64,000 nucleotides of DNA from JBFIHF01 sp964411125 (GTDB lineage Bacteria; Myxococcota_A; Bradymonadia; Bradymonadales; Bradymonadaceae): NCBI GenBank assembly GCA_964411125.1, contig CAYPJU010000021.1, forward strand, positions 20,380-84,379. Reading direction: 5' to 3'. The position numbers and the translations under genes were made by a program. The stretch's first letter is position 1. The number at the start of each line of letters is the position of its first letter. Shown piece by piece: positions 16,535 through 27,104 of the stretch. The notes beneath the pieces were generated by a model that saw only the letters and a program-made list of their open reading frames with translations, had not been told where the DNA came from and searched no databases.

Positions 16535-17794
16535 TCAGCGAGGTCGGATGGCGCTGAAGGCGAGGGAGCTGATGCGATCGGTAGGCTGGATTTCCCGCGA
16601 CTTGGGATCGACCTCCCATGTGACGCTTCGTTCGTCCTGCTCGCCGATCTTGTAGACGTATTTGATGGCGTACTTCCCGTCGCCGGCGACCGGACGCCAA
16701 CTGCAGAATCGCTCTTCCTTGCACTTCTCGAACTGTTCCGAACCTTCGGAGCGTGCGGTCAGCAACCACTCCAGCGACTCGATGACCTCGGTCTCGTCGA
16801 GCACCGTGGCGAGGGCATCGCATCGTGCTCGGTTCTTCGAAGCACGGCATTGTTTCTTCGCGGGGCCCACCCATCGGCTCCCGCGAGCCTTGGGGTCGTA
16901 GGAAGACGGCATGATGCTCACACGCTCCCGGTCGAAGTCCTCGCCGACTCGCATGATGCTCGCGGCCTGAAGGTTGACGGGCTTGAGCGCCTTCGCGTCG
17001 AAGTCGAACTCGAACTCGGCGTAGACGGGTTCCCCACCCTGAATCCACTGGAAGTACGCCTTGAAGAGGCTCCCCCGGTCGTGGTCGATGGTCCATCCCT
17101 CGATGGTGTCTTTCTCGTCAGTCTCGCTCTGCTGCTCGAAGTAGACGAGGAGCGCCCCGGCGAGAGACATGCCGCCGTCGAAGCGGTGGTTGGCGATGGC
17201 GGAGACGATCTGCTTCTTCTTGTCGTAGTACTCCGACTCCATCTGCTGCTTGGGGTTCTCGGCGACCTTGGCCGGCAGGTTCTTCGGAACCACCCGGCGG
17301 TTCTTCAGGTCGACGAGCCACGCGGGGCCGACCATGATGTCGGCGTCCTTGAAGACATAGCGGACGAGGAAGAACGAGGGGCCGTATTTGGTCTCGCCCC
17401 ACCACTGGGCCCTCCACCCGACGCGTTCGCCCTGGACCTTGAGGATCTCCTTGGCGAACTTGTCGTTCTCCATGACCGCGCCGATCATCGGCTCGATTTC
17501 GGGCTCCTCGGCCTCGTCGTCCTTTTTCTTTTTCTTCTTCTTGTTCTTCGCTTCTTCCTCGGTCTCGGGGAAGACCGGTTCGGTGACGGCGACCCGTTTG
17601 ACGAGCGCGATGGCTGCGTCACCTTTGTCCGCCCAGGGATTGATGATCTCCTCGGCCTCCTCCTCGACGAAGACGGTCTCGACGACGGTGGTCTCCGCTT
17701 CGCGGGTGAGCTCGTAGACGATGAACGCGCCCAGCCCGACGACGGCGAGGACGATAATCCCGAGTACGATCTGCAGTATCGTGCGTGTTTCCAT
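16535..17794 (-). CDS. Single-pass membrane protein of unknown function
   Basis: A 419-residue protein that I do not recognise. Residues 7-28 (LQIVLGIIVLAVVGLGAFIVY) form one N-terminal membrane anchor, followed by an acidic linker with a run of Lys (KNKKKKKKKDDE, about 84-95) and a mixed alpha/beta domain to the C-terminus, probably periplasmic. Two similar-looking halves (VGWRAQWWGETKYGPSFFLVRYVF near 125 and a FSWRPVAGDGKYAIKYVYKI-like segment, FCSWRPVAGDGKYAIKY, near 372) may be an internal duplication. Four Cys in two pairs (about 302-325 and 359-366) could form disulfides. It precedes the MPN-like gene by five bases and so belongs to the kinase cluster. No good ribosome binding site was seen. 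Confidence 0.75.
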   Translation of the reverse strand: METRTILQIVLGIIVLAVVGLGAFIVYELTREAETTVVETVFVEEEAEEIINPWADKGDAAIALVKRVAVTEPVFPETEEEAKNKKKKKKKDDEAEEPEIEPMIGAVMENDKFAKEILKVQGERVGWRAQWWGETKYGPSFFLVRYVFKDADIMVGPAWLVDLKNRRVVPKNLPAKVAENPKQQMESEYYDKKKQIVSAIANHRFDGGMSLAGALLVYFEQQSETDEKDTIEGWTIDHDRGSLFKAYFQWIQGGEPVYAEFEFDFDAKALKPVNLQAASIMRVGEDFDRERVSIMPSSYDPKARGSRWVGPAKKQCRASKNRARCDALATVLDETEVIESLEWLLTARSEGSEQFEKCKEERFCSWRPVAGDGKYAIKYVYKIGEQDERSVTWEVDPKSREIQPTDRISSLAFSAIRPR

Positions 17795-17821
17795 CAGGCG
17801 ACGAGTTTATCCCGAGGTGGT

Positions 17822-17841
17822 GGTGCGCGACAAGGCGCACC
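17822..17841. other. Perfect hairpin in the gap of the signalling cluster
   Basis: GGTGCGC, six-base loop, GCGCACC between the laminin-G-like lipoprotein gene and the membrane-protein gene. No U-run follows on either strand, so it could be a Rho-dependent or RNA-stability element. Confidence 0.3.
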
Positions 17842-17873
17842 GCGGTGTGGATGCGATCGAGCGTGAGGAGGAT

Positions 17874-18605
17874 CTACCGCAGCTTGTAAACACGGAAATT
17901 GTCGAACGCGACCTCCGCGTCCCAGTTGCTGAACGCGAAATAGCTGTGGTCGCTCCCCTGAAGCGGCGCGGAGTCGCGGTACGTCATGAACGGCTCGCCG
18001 TCGACGAACCAGCGGACGGTCGAGTCTCGACGCTCGACCGCCATTCGGTAGGTTCGGTTTGTCTCGACCCCTACCGAGGCTCGTTCTTCTCGGTCATCTC
18101 CGTGTTCGTCGAGGCGGGCGATGACGTCGAGGGAGTTGTTCCAGCCACCGAAGATGAGTACGTAGCCCGAAGCATGGTTGTCGCCGTCGCCGAAGATCTC
18201 GACCTTGAGGTCACCCACTTTGGTGAGCGCACGGGCGTCGAACTCCACCCGTACTCCGGACGGAAGGGGCCGCGTGAACCACAAGGGGTCGTTTCGAAGC
18301 TTGCTCCCTCGCAGCTCCCCGTCGACGATCTGCCACTTCCCGGCCCCTCCCTCACCCGTTCCGCGCTCCCAGTGGTCTCCCAGAGTTGCGGACTCGAAAT
18401 CGTCGGTGTGGATGAGTTCGCCGCCCGTGGTCGGGGCGTTGCCGACCTCTCGGGTCTCGCAGCCCGCGGAGAGCACCGCGAGCGTCACGCCGAGCGCGGT
18501 GAAGACGTCAGGGAACTTCCTCGACGTTCTCGTCGACGACGTCGAGCTCCAAAGTGGAGTCGGATTCTTTCTGCGAAATGTTGGGTACGTCTCGGGTGCG
18601 TTCAC
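17874..18605 (-). CDS. Lipoprotein with LamG/DUF1080-like beta-sandwich
   Basis: An exported protein whose mature part (from Cys49) is about 195 residues. TDDFESATLGDHWERGTGEGGAGKWQIVDGELRG and VEIFGDGDNHASGYVLIFGGW (read in parts) follow the pattern of DUF1080/3-keto-disaccharide-hydrolase-like or laminin-G-like concanavalin sandwiches, with a closing AFDNFRVYKL strand. It probably binds glycan. The start is unclear: GTG at 18605 gives a long n-region before the hydrophobic ALGVTLAVLSAGC lipobox and overlaps the upstream PP2C gene by 98 bases; the only other start, GTG at 18488, would leave just nine residues before the lipobox Cys. Coupled translation from the PP2C gene is likely either way. 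Confidence 0.7.
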   Translation of the reverse strand: MNAPETYPTFRRKNPTPLWSSTSSTRTSRKFPDVFTALGVTLAVLSAGCETREVGNAPTTGGELIHTDDFESATLGDHWERGTGEGGAGKWQIVDGELRGSKLRNDPLWFTRPLPSGVRVEFDARALTKVGDLKVEIFGDGDNHASGYVLIFGGWNNSLDVIARLDEHGDDREERASVGVETNRTYRMAVERRDSTVRWFVDGEPFMTYRDSAPLQGSDHSYFAFSNWDAEVAFDNFRVYKLR

Positions 18606-20625
18606 GGTCGTTGAAGCCCTTGTCCGCGTTGTGGTCGTCGGCGACGATGAGTTTCGTGCGCTTCAGCACTTGCGCTTGTGGTGTCGAGTCGCGCACGACG
18701 GAGGTCCCGGAAATCGGCTTTCCGATCCCGTTGGGTGCGTTGGACCTCTCTTTGGAGACGGTCCGATCGAGGGCGGCGTGTGTGCGCGCCTTGTCGTCGG
18801 GCTCGTGATCCATCTGCGCAGTCTGGCGCAGCGATGCTTCGTCTTCGAGGATGTCGCTCGGGACGATCTTGTCCCACGCCATCTCGTCGGCCAGAAAGGC
18901 GCTCCCGGCGGGGATGGTGTCCATGGCGGCGCTGCGGAGATCCTCGTCACCCATCGTCGAGTCGGGGTCGCTGAGTTCCATGTCGGCGACGGTGTCTCGG
19001 AGAGCGCGTCGAATCTTCGCGTCCCGTTCGTTGGGGACGGTGTCCTCGACCCGTGCCGAGGGATCGGCCACTGCCTTTGGCGGGGCGGGAGCCGGCTCGG
19101 AGGGCGAAGCATTCAGGGCAGCCGCCGCCCGCGGGCGGGCCGTGGCTGACGGCTTCGCTCCGTTGGTCGCCAGCGCGTCCCCGTGACGAGTACGCGGGCT
19201 GACTGGCTTGGTTCGTTTCGTGGCCACGTCGTCGTTCGTCGTGGAGCGCACCGTGTCGACAGCGCTCGGATCGATCGTCATCGCCCCCGTGGGCGGGGAA
19301 AGGAATTCACCGGAGACCGAAGAAGGCTGGTGCCCTTCGGCCTTCTTCCTGTCTTCGCTGAAGACCAGATTTCCCGACGGCGGCGTATGCTCGCCGGGGC
19401 CCTCCGCGCGGTCACCGAGCAGCGCTTCGTACGGCACTCCCCGCATTCGGTAGGAGAAGGTCTGCAGGAAGTTCCAGAGCAGCTTCACGGCGACGTTCGG
19501 GTCTCCGCGCAAGAGCTCCATGAAGCGTGTCCGCGAGAAGAAGATGACCGACGAGTCCTCGACTGCTTCCGCGCCGTAGTTGGGCGGCGTGTCGTCGACG
19601 AGACAGATTTCTGCCAGCGCGTCCCCGGGGAGCAGCGTGGCGACGCCTCTCCCTCCTCGCATCACGCGGACCTTCCCGCTCACGATGACGAACATTCCCT
19701 CTGGATCTTTCTCCGCCTCGACGATCCGATCGCCTGCTTCGAACTCCATGCGGCGCGTGACGTTGACGACCTTGAGCGTCTCTTTGTACGCCAGGTATTG
19801 GAAGTACGGCGTCGACTTGAGGAGCTCGATCGTCGCTTGGATATCGTGTTGTTGCGACGCATCCTCGCGGACGCGCACGACGATGGACGTGATGTTGTCT
19901 TTGCCCCCGCCGGCGTTGGCGAACTCTATCGACCGCTCGGTGATCTTGCGCGGCTCCTCGAGCTCCATGAGGTCGATGATGTGGTCGTCGTGCTTGAAGT
20001 ATCCCGAGAGTCCATCGGAGCAGACCAGGAAGGAGTCTCCGCCCTGAACGTCGAGCTCGAACGTGTCGACCTCGACGTGTTCGTTCACACCCACCGCCCG
20101 GGTCACGGCGTTCTTGTGCGGCAGATGGTGTTCTTCACCCGGCTTGATCTTCCCGAGGCGAATCATCTCGTTGATCAGCGAGTGGTCCTCGGTGATCTGA
20201 TGGATCTTCTCCTGCCGAAACAGGTAGATCCTCGAGTCACCGACGTGGCCGATGAACGCACGACCATGGGCGAGCAGCAACGCGGAGCAGGTCGTGCCCA
20301 TACCACGTTTGGCGCTGTCTTCCTGCGCCTCGTGGAAGATGCGAGCGCACGCTTCTTCGATCGCGTGCTCGAGGAGTTTGAGGACCGATTTTCGGTTCGC
20401 GAGGCTCTCGGAGTCCGCCTCCAACGCGTCGAATACTTCGCGGTGCGAAGAAACGACTTCACGGACGATCTGGACCCCCATGGCGCTCGCAACTTCACCA
20501 GCGGCGTGGCCTCCCATGCCGTCGCAGACGACGAACAGCTTCAGGCGCTTGTCGACGAGGAAGTTGTCTTCGTTGTGGTCTCGGACCCGACCGACGTCAG
20601 TCGTTGCCCAAAATTCGAGATCCAT
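18508..20625 (-). CDS. PP2C-type protein phosphatase fused to a cyclic-nucleotide-binding-like domain
   Basis: A 705-residue protein. Residues 1-255 are a PP2C/PPM metal-dependent Ser/Thr phosphatase: RDHNEDNFLVD, VCDGMGGHAAGE, GTTCSALLL, GHVGDSRIYLF, VCSDGLSGYF and GGKDNITSIVV supply the metal-binding aspartates. Residues about 270-400 look like a cNMP-binding (Crp-type) beta-roll (FEAGDRIVEAEKDPEGMFVIVSGKVRV, LLPGDALAEICLVDDTPP); the canonical phosphate-binding Arg is not evident, so ligand binding is doubtful. Residues 420-705 are low-complexity, rich in Ser, Thr, Pro and Asp, with recurring DT(I/V)P and TVADMEL-type phrases, perhaps phosphorylated by the neighbouring kinase. AGGG lies upstream of the start. 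It is 15 bases from the AI-2E-type gene. Confidence 0.9.
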   Translation of the reverse strand: MDLEFWATTDVGRVRDHNEDNFLVDKRLKLFVVCDGMGGHAAGEVASAMGVQIVREVVSSHREVFDALEADSESLANRKSVLKLLEHAIEEACARIFHEAQEDSAKRGMGTTCSALLLAHGRAFIGHVGDSRIYLFRQEKIHQITEDHSLINEMIRLGKIKPGEEHHLPHKNAVTRAVGVNEHVEVDTFELDVQGGDSFLVCSDGLSGYFKHDDHIIDLMELEEPRKITERSIEFANAGGGKDNITSIVVRVREDASQQHDIQATIELLKSTPYFQYLAYKETLKVVNVTRRMEFEAGDRIVEAEKDPEGMFVIVSGKVRVMRGGRGVATLLPGDALAEICLVDDTPPNYGAEAVEDSSVIFFSRTRFMELLRGDPNVAVKLLWNFLQTFSYRMRGVPYEALLGDRAEGPGEHTPPSGNLVFSEDRKKAEGHQPSSVSGEFLSPPTGAMTIDPSAVDTVRSTTNDDVATKRTKPVSPRTRHGDALATNGAKPSATARPRAAAALNASPSEPAPAPPKAVADPSARVEDTVPNERDAKIRRALRDTVADMELSDPDSTMGDEDLRSAAMDTIPAGSAFLADEMAWDKIVPSDILEDEASLRQTAQMDHEPDDKARTHAALDRTVSKERSNAPNGIGKPISGTSVVRDSTPQAQVLKRTKLIVADDHNADKGFNDRERTRDVPNISQKESDSTLELDVVDENVEEVP

Positions 20626-20640
20626 GAATTCCCTCGACCG

Positions 20641-22407
20641 TCAAACGGACGGTTCGACCGAATCTGCCTGTTTCCAGGCCCGGGTGCGTACGAAGTTGAA
20701 CAGCGTCAACAGGATTGACGCCGTCGGAACTGCCAGCAAGGCTCCCACCAGCCCATACGCGCTCTCCCCGGCGAGCAGCGCGAAGATGACGATGACTGGA
20801 TGAATGTGCGCCGACGACCCGATGATCTTCGGATTCAGGATGTTCGCCTCCAGACCGTGGATGAACAGGATCCATCCCAGCGCGAGGACTCCCTTCATGA
20901 ACCCACCGGTCAAAGCGATGAGGACGATCGGGACCGTCGATAAAATCGTTCCAAAAACGGGTATCAACGACAGTATACCGGCAACAACTGCCAACAACAC
21001 GCTAAATTTGACCCCCAGAATCGCCAGCCCGACCCACGTCAGGAACCCATTCACCGCGCAGATCAGGAGCTGACCACGCACGACTCCCGAGAGCCCCCGC
21101 TCCATCTCTTTGAGCAGCACGTCGTAACCTCCCCGCATCTGTTGCGGGACGAGGCTTCGGAGGAACGCCATGACCCGCGGCAGGTCGATCGAGATGAAGG
21201 CGGCGACCATGAACGTGAGGATCATCCCCACGAAGATGGCGAGAATCCCCACCAGCAGTTTCTGGGCGAACTCGATCAACCCCGAAATCCGCTCGCTCGA
21301 AGTCGAGATGGCGTCTTCGAGCAGCTGGTCCACACGCTTTTCGAGGTCGAACACCTCGTCGACCGACGGACCTACTTCGTCGACCGGGATGATGTTGGTC
21401 CGCTTGCGACGAATCACCCACGCCTTGTCCTCGACCTGCTCGACCTCGATGGCGACGTCGTTGAGGTGAACTCGCAGCCCGCCCCGGCCGTCTTCGGTCA
21501 CGACGAGCGCCGACTGTTCGTCCGTGAGTGCGTAGCTCCATCCCGTGGTCGTGAGCGCCTCCTCGAGCGTCATCTTCTCGGGGTCTTTGTCGTGGGTCGA
21601 GACGATGAAGGAGCCGACGGGTTCTCCCTGCACCATCTCCTCGCGCCAGAGGACGTCCATCGCAGCGGCGTGGCGCACCCGCGACATCGCGTTGCCGACC
21701 GCCGTCGCCGTCCTGGTCGCGGCGAGTCGCGCCTCGGCCACCTCCACTTTCGCGAGCGCCACCTTGTCCCCTCCCTCTTCGGCACGCACCGGAAGGTAGG
21801 ACTTCAAGAATCCCTGCACTTCGCGGTTCACGCCGGGGAGCGTCTCGTTCCGAAAATCCGAGATGGTGTCCGGTGCTTCCTCGGCGAACCGAACGATCTC
21901 GGAGACGAACGTCGGGATGATGAGGACCGACGCGAGCGAGACGACCAGGATGAAGACCAGATACACGAGGATGACGGCGACCCACCGCGGCAGACCACGC
22001 GGGTGCTCCGCACTCCGGCTGACCCGACTCACGACCGGCTCCATCAGGAAGACGAGCGCGACGGCGAAGATGAATGGCAGCAGGATCGTGCGGAAGGTGA
22101 TGACGAGCACCAGCATTGCCAGCAAGGCCGCCAGGGGGAAAGCGACCTCCCGTACGTTGGAGATCACCTGCCCTCCCGCTTCGACGGTCAACTGCTCGCG
22201 AAAGGTCTGCGCGATGCGGTCTCGGATCGGAACGGGCCGCTCGATCGAAGGGTCAGTGAGGTCTGCCGGGTAATGGTAGGTGTTCGATATGTCGGACGGT
22301 GCGACGTTCGGCACATCCTCGGGCCCCGCATCGGGCGAGATTACGGCGTCGAGCTCGGCGGATGCTTCGCTGGAGCCGGTGGGCCGATCTTTTGGGTCGT
22401 CCGTCAT
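20641..22407 (-). CDS. AI-2E family transporter-like membrane protein with large insertion
   Basis: A 588-residue polytopic protein of the AI-2E/PerM family (putative exporters). Hydrophobic pairs near residues 75-105 and 135-160 (AALLAMLVLVITFRTILLPFIFAVALVFL) and the C-terminal block (LICAVNGFLTWVGLAILGVKF, VAGILSLIPVFGTILSTVPIVLIAL, GWILFIHGLEANILNPKIIG) are typical; LIPVFG and ILNPKIIG are family signatures. Usual members have about 350 residues; the extra length is an N-terminal acidic region and an insertion of roughly 190 residues (about 175-365) in the loop that normally follows the second segment pair. The ATG at 22407 overlaps the carA stop (ATGA), so it is coupled to pyrimidine genes. 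Substrate unknown. Confidence 0.87.
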   Translation of the reverse strand: MTDDPKDRPTGSSEASAELDAVISPDAGPEDVPNVAPSDISNTYHYPADLTDPSIERPVPIRDRIAQTFREQLTVEAGGQVISNVREVAFPLAALLAMLVLVITFRTILLPFIFAVALVFLMEPVVSRVSRSAEHPRGLPRWVAVILVYLVFILVVSLASVLIIPTFVSEIVRFAEEAPDTISDFRNETLPGVNREVQGFLKSYLPVRAEEGGDKVALAKVEVAEARLAATRTATAVGNAMSRVRHAAAMDVLWREEMVQGEPVGSFIVSTHDKDPEKMTLEEALTTTGWSYALTDEQSALVVTEDGRGGLRVHLNDVAIEVEQVEDKAWVIRRKRTNIIPVDEVGPSVDEVFDLEKRVDQLLEDAISTSSERISGLIEFAQKLLVGILAIFVGMILTFMVAAFISIDLPRVMAFLRSLVPQQMRGGYDVLLKEMERGLSGVVRGQLLICAVNGFLTWVGLAILGVKFSVLLAVVAGILSLIPVFGTILSTVPIVLIALTGGFMKGVLALGWILFIHGLEANILNPKIIGSSAHIHPVIVIFALLAGESAYGLVGALLAVPTASILLTLFNFVRTRAWKQADSVEPSV

Positions 22408-23549
22408 GCCGATCCTGACTCGTCTCGCGCCACGGCGCACAGGTCGTCGAAGAATGACGACGCGTCGTTGGGGCCGGGGCCCGCTTCAGGGTGATACTGC
22501 ACAGCGTACACTGGCAAGGACAGATGCTTGAAGGCTTCGACTGTACCGTCGTTGAGATTCGACTGCGTGACGACCAGCTCCTCCGGCAGCGATTCTCGCT
22601 CCACCGCGTAGCCGTGGTTCTGCGAGCTGATCAGCACGCGATCACTCTCGAGATCGTGGACCGGCTGATTCGGCCCGCGATGGCCGAACGGGAGTTTGAA
22701 GGTACGTGCGCCGAAGGCCTGGGCGAGGAGCTGATGCCCGAGGCAGATACCCCAGGTAGGCATCGTCTCCGCGATCTCCCTGAGTCGCCCTGCCCCGCTC
22801 CGCAGCCGCGCGGGGTCGCCGGGACCATTGCTGACGAGCACGACGGACGGTTCGAGCGAACGGATCTCCTCGGCGGTGGCGTTCGCGGTGACCAGAACCA
22901 CCTCGACGCCGCGTTCGAGCAGGTCCTTCAGGATGCTGTGTTTGACGCCGTAGTCGACGACCACGACGCGTGGACCGCGACGCTCTACGACCTCGCTCCA
23001 CCGGATGACTCCGTCCTCTAACCGCGCAGCGCGAGATGCTGTCGAAGCGACGCGATCGACCCAGTCGACGTCACCGTAAGACGGCGCGGCACGCAGCTTC
23101 TCCAACAGCCGCTCCTCGTCGCCCTCCTGCACGTCGGTCGCAAGAATCGCCATGCAGACACCTCGTGCGCGGATGAGCCGCGTGATGGCGCGTGTGTCGA
23201 CCCCGTAGATTCCCCCGACGCCGGCTTCCGACATCCACGATTCGAGCGAGCGATCCGCGCGAAGCCATACCTCTTCCAGGGTGACCTCCCGTGCCACAAC
23301 GCCGGCGACCTGGACGCGTTCCGACTCGGCGTCGGCCTCGCTCACACCGTAGTTGCCGATGTGGGGGACCGTGAACGTCACGATTTGCCCCGCGTACGAC
23401 GGGTCCGTCATGATCTCCTGGTAGCCTTGCATCCCGGTATTGAAGACGAGCTCCCCCACCGACTCGACCGCGGCGCCAAAGCCGCTTCCTCGGAAGGTGG
23501 TCCCGTCGTCGAGCACCAGCAGCGCGTCTCTGTCGTCGCTCGAACCCAT
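22404..23549 (-). CDS. carA: Carbamoyl-phosphate synthase small subunit
   Basis: A 381-residue glutaminase subunit of carbamoyl-phosphate synthase, which releases ammonia from glutamine for the large subunit (CarB, not in this window). The N-terminal CPSase_sm domain shows LVLDDGTTFRGSGFGA, NTGMQGYQEIMTDPSYAGQIV and GVDTRAITRLIRARG; the C-terminal class I glutamine amidotransferase domain has Cys269 in WGICLGHQL and His353/Glu355 in QYHPEAGPGP, a complete triad. The start MGSSDDRDAL at 23549 has GGAG upstream, embedded in the end of pyrB two bases away. An open frame continues upstream through pyrB in another frame but is not coding. Confidence 0.95.
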   Translation of the reverse strand: MGSSDDRDALLVLDDGTTFRGSGFGAAVESVGELVFNTGMQGYQEIMTDPSYAGQIVTFTVPHIGNYGVSEADAESERVQVAGVVAREVTLEEVWLRADRSLESWMSEAGVGGIYGVDTRAITRLIRARGVCMAILATDVQEGDEERLLEKLRAAPSYGDVDWVDRVASTASRAARLEDGVIRWSEVVERRGPRVVVVDYGVKHSILKDLLERGVEVVLVTANATAEEIRSLEPSVVLVSNGPGDPARLRSGAGRLREIAETMPTWGICLGHQLLAQAFGARTFKLPFGHRGPNQPVHDLESDRVLISSQNHGYAVERESLPEELVVTQSNLNDGTVEAFKHLSLPVYAVQYHPEAGPGPNDASSFFDDLCAVARDESGSA

Positions 23550-23551
23550 TT

Positions 23552-24469
23552 TCACTCTCCCGCTACGTACTTCATCAGGACTGCCTGGCGCACGGCGACC
23601 CCCAGCCCGGCCTGCCGTAGCACCAGGCTCTTCGGGCCGTCGAGGACGGTGGATGCCATCTCGACCCCGCGCATCACCGGCCCGGGGTGCATCACCACGA
23701 TGTCCTTCTTCGCGTCGGCGTCGAGCACTTCGTCGTCCAACCCCCAGTCGCGAACGTACTCCTGGGTGCTCATCGTCTCGCCGTGGGCGCGCTCCCGCTG
23801 AATCCGCAGCATGATGACCGCGTCGGCGCCGTCGAGGGCCGCGGCACGAGAATCGGCGAACTCCACGTCCCAATCGTCCCGGTGAGCGGGGAGCATCGGA
23901 GGGGGACCGGCGAGGACGACTTCGGCCCCGAGCGCCCGCAAGCCATACGCGCCGCTTCGCGCCACGCGACTGTGGATGATGTCCCCTATGAATGCGACGC
24001 GGAGCCCTTCGAGACGGCCGAAGTGGCGACGGAGCGTGAGCAGGTCGATGAGCCCCTGGGTCGGGTGCTCGCCTGATCCGTTCCCGGCGTTGAGCACCGG
24101 GACTTTCAGACGATCCGAGACCGCGAACGGAAACTGGCGCTCGGCGTGGCGAATCACGAACGCCTTCACCCCCATCGCTTCGAGGTTGCGGCACGTGTCG
24201 ATCTCCCCTTCGCCCTTTCGGATCGAGCTGCTGGTCGAGTCGAAGATCATCGGGTAGCCACCGAGCCGGTGGACCGCGAGCTCGAAGCTCGCCCGCGTTC
24301 GAGTCGACGGCTCGAAGAAAAGCAACCCGACGGACTCACCGTCGAGCGCAGTGCGGTAGCGGGACGGCGTCGCGAGTCGACCCTCGGCGTCGACGAACTC
24401 GTCTGCGAGGTCCAAGAGCCCGGTGATCTCGTCGCGATCCATCCCCCTTAGTCCGAGCAGTCCACTCAT
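23552..24469 (-). CDS. pyrB: Aspartate carbamoyltransferase catalytic chain
   Basis: A 305-residue enzyme joining carbamoyl phosphate and aspartate in pyrimidine synthesis. FFEPSTRTRASFELA (carbamoyl phosphate loop, about 51-65), SIRKGEGEIDTCRNLEAMG, the HPTQGLIDLLTL motif, GDIIHSRVARS and HPGPVMRGVE are all typical of PyrB and not of ornithine carbamoyltransferase. GGAGGT lies six bases before the start. The gene order is pyrB-carA with no pyrC or pyrR between, unlike many operons. It is 21 bases downstream of lepA and on the same strand. Confidence 0.95.
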   Translation of the reverse strand: MSGLLGLRGMDRDEITGLLDLADEFVDAEGRLATPSRYRTALDGESVGLLFFEPSTRTRASFELAVHRLGGYPMIFDSTSSSIRKGEGEIDTCRNLEAMGVKAFVIRHAERQFPFAVSDRLKVPVLNAGNGSGEHPTQGLIDLLTLRRHFGRLEGLRVAFIGDIIHSRVARSGAYGLRALGAEVVLAGPPPMLPAHRDDWDVEFADSRAAALDGADAVIMLRIQRERAHGETMSTQEYVRDWGLDDEVLDADAKKDIVVMHPGPVMRGVEMASTVLDGPKSLVLRQAGLGVAVRQAVLMKYVAGE

Positions 24470-24490
24470 CGAAGCACCTCCGTCGTGTCG

Positions 24491-26305
<1,815 letters not shown>

Positions 26306-26447
26306 GGCCGCTCGCGGGGGAAAGCGGCGGCGAAGCTATCGCAGTCGCCATGGACAGGCAAGGCGACCCGCTCACGATCGGCCCCGTGGCCGCGTCTCGG
26401 CCATTGGCGGCCGATGTGCAGACTCGTCGTGGGCCGAGGGTGAATCC

Positions 26448-27020
26448 TCAGCGCCGTTGCCAGGTGTCGGCACGACCGTCGGCGTCGAGATCGCGGCCGA
26501 TCCGGTCGAGTACCCCCTGCTCGTAGAACTCCCAGTAGTCCGTCTTCGAGTCGCTGTTGGTGTCTTTCTCGATGCGCTGCAGCGTCCCTTCCCAGTAATA
26601 GCGCACGGCCACGACGGCCCCGGTCTCGGGGTCGAGCACCTCTTTCTGGACAAGGTTGCCGTTGTCGATGTGGTTGATGACGTCCATCACCCCGTCCAGA
26701 TCGTCGTCCACCTCTTCCAACATCAGCTCACCCTTCTCGTTGTAGGTGCGCCGCATGTTGACCTTCCCGTCCGAGTTGACGTCGACCTCTTTCTTGTACA
26801 GCCGCTGCCGCATCACCGAAGGGTCTTCGGGGTCGGGGTACTCCTTGAAGTACTTCGTGACGTCGGTGACCTTGTCCCCGTCGATGTCGAACTGGCGGAT
26901 GACGTTCCCCTCCTCGTCGCGAGTGTAGGTGGGGCCCTGGAATCCGATCTCGTCGTCGGCGTTGTTCTTGCCGCACCCGACGGTCATCAAAATCATCAAC
27001 AAGAATGTCGCGCGCTTCAT
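26448..27020 (-). CDS. Small lipoprotein with EF-hand/thrombospondin-3-like Asp repeats
   Basis: A 190-residue exported lipoprotein; MKRATFLLMILMTVGC is a short signal with lipobox TVGC. The start at 27020 has GGAG six bases upstream; earlier in-frame starts are not signal-like. The mature part carries four loops of the form D-x-D-x-D-G-x-x-D or variants (DIDGDKVTD, DVNSDGKVN, DTNSDSKTD, DLDADGRAD), the Ca-binding loop spacing of EF-hands and thrombospondin type 3 repeats, each followed by an aromatic-rich strand. Ca binding is likely but the partner is unknown. It lies 84 bases after the DUF58 gene and is probably the last gene of the envelope operon. Confidence 0.82.
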   Translation of the reverse strand: MKRATFLLMILMTVGCGKNNADDEIGFQGPTYTRDEEGNVIRQFDIDGDKVTDVTKYFKEYPDPEDPSVMRQRLYKKEVDVNSDGKVNMRRTYNEKGELMLEEVDDDLDGVMDVINHIDNGNLVQKEVLDPETGAVVAVRYYWEGTLQRIEKDTNSDSKTDYWEFYEQGVLDRIGRDLDADGRADTWQRR

Positions 27021-27104
27021 CGCGGCTCCGTGTGTCATCTGTCGTTCTTCTGTGCTCTTACGACGAGTTCTAGCATTTCCCGCCCCGTACCGAAACGGCA
27101 CCTC

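Noticed and set aside
15957..17096. A 379-codon frame joined to the MPN-like protein
   Set aside because: The first 180 codons overlap the membrane protein gene in another frame and look like noise; the coding part begins at the GTG near 16529.
22404..24194. A single 596-codon frame covering carA and part of pyrB
   Set aside because: Only the part from 23549 is carA; the upstream section is a shadow of pyrB in another frame and carries Arg-rich nonsense.
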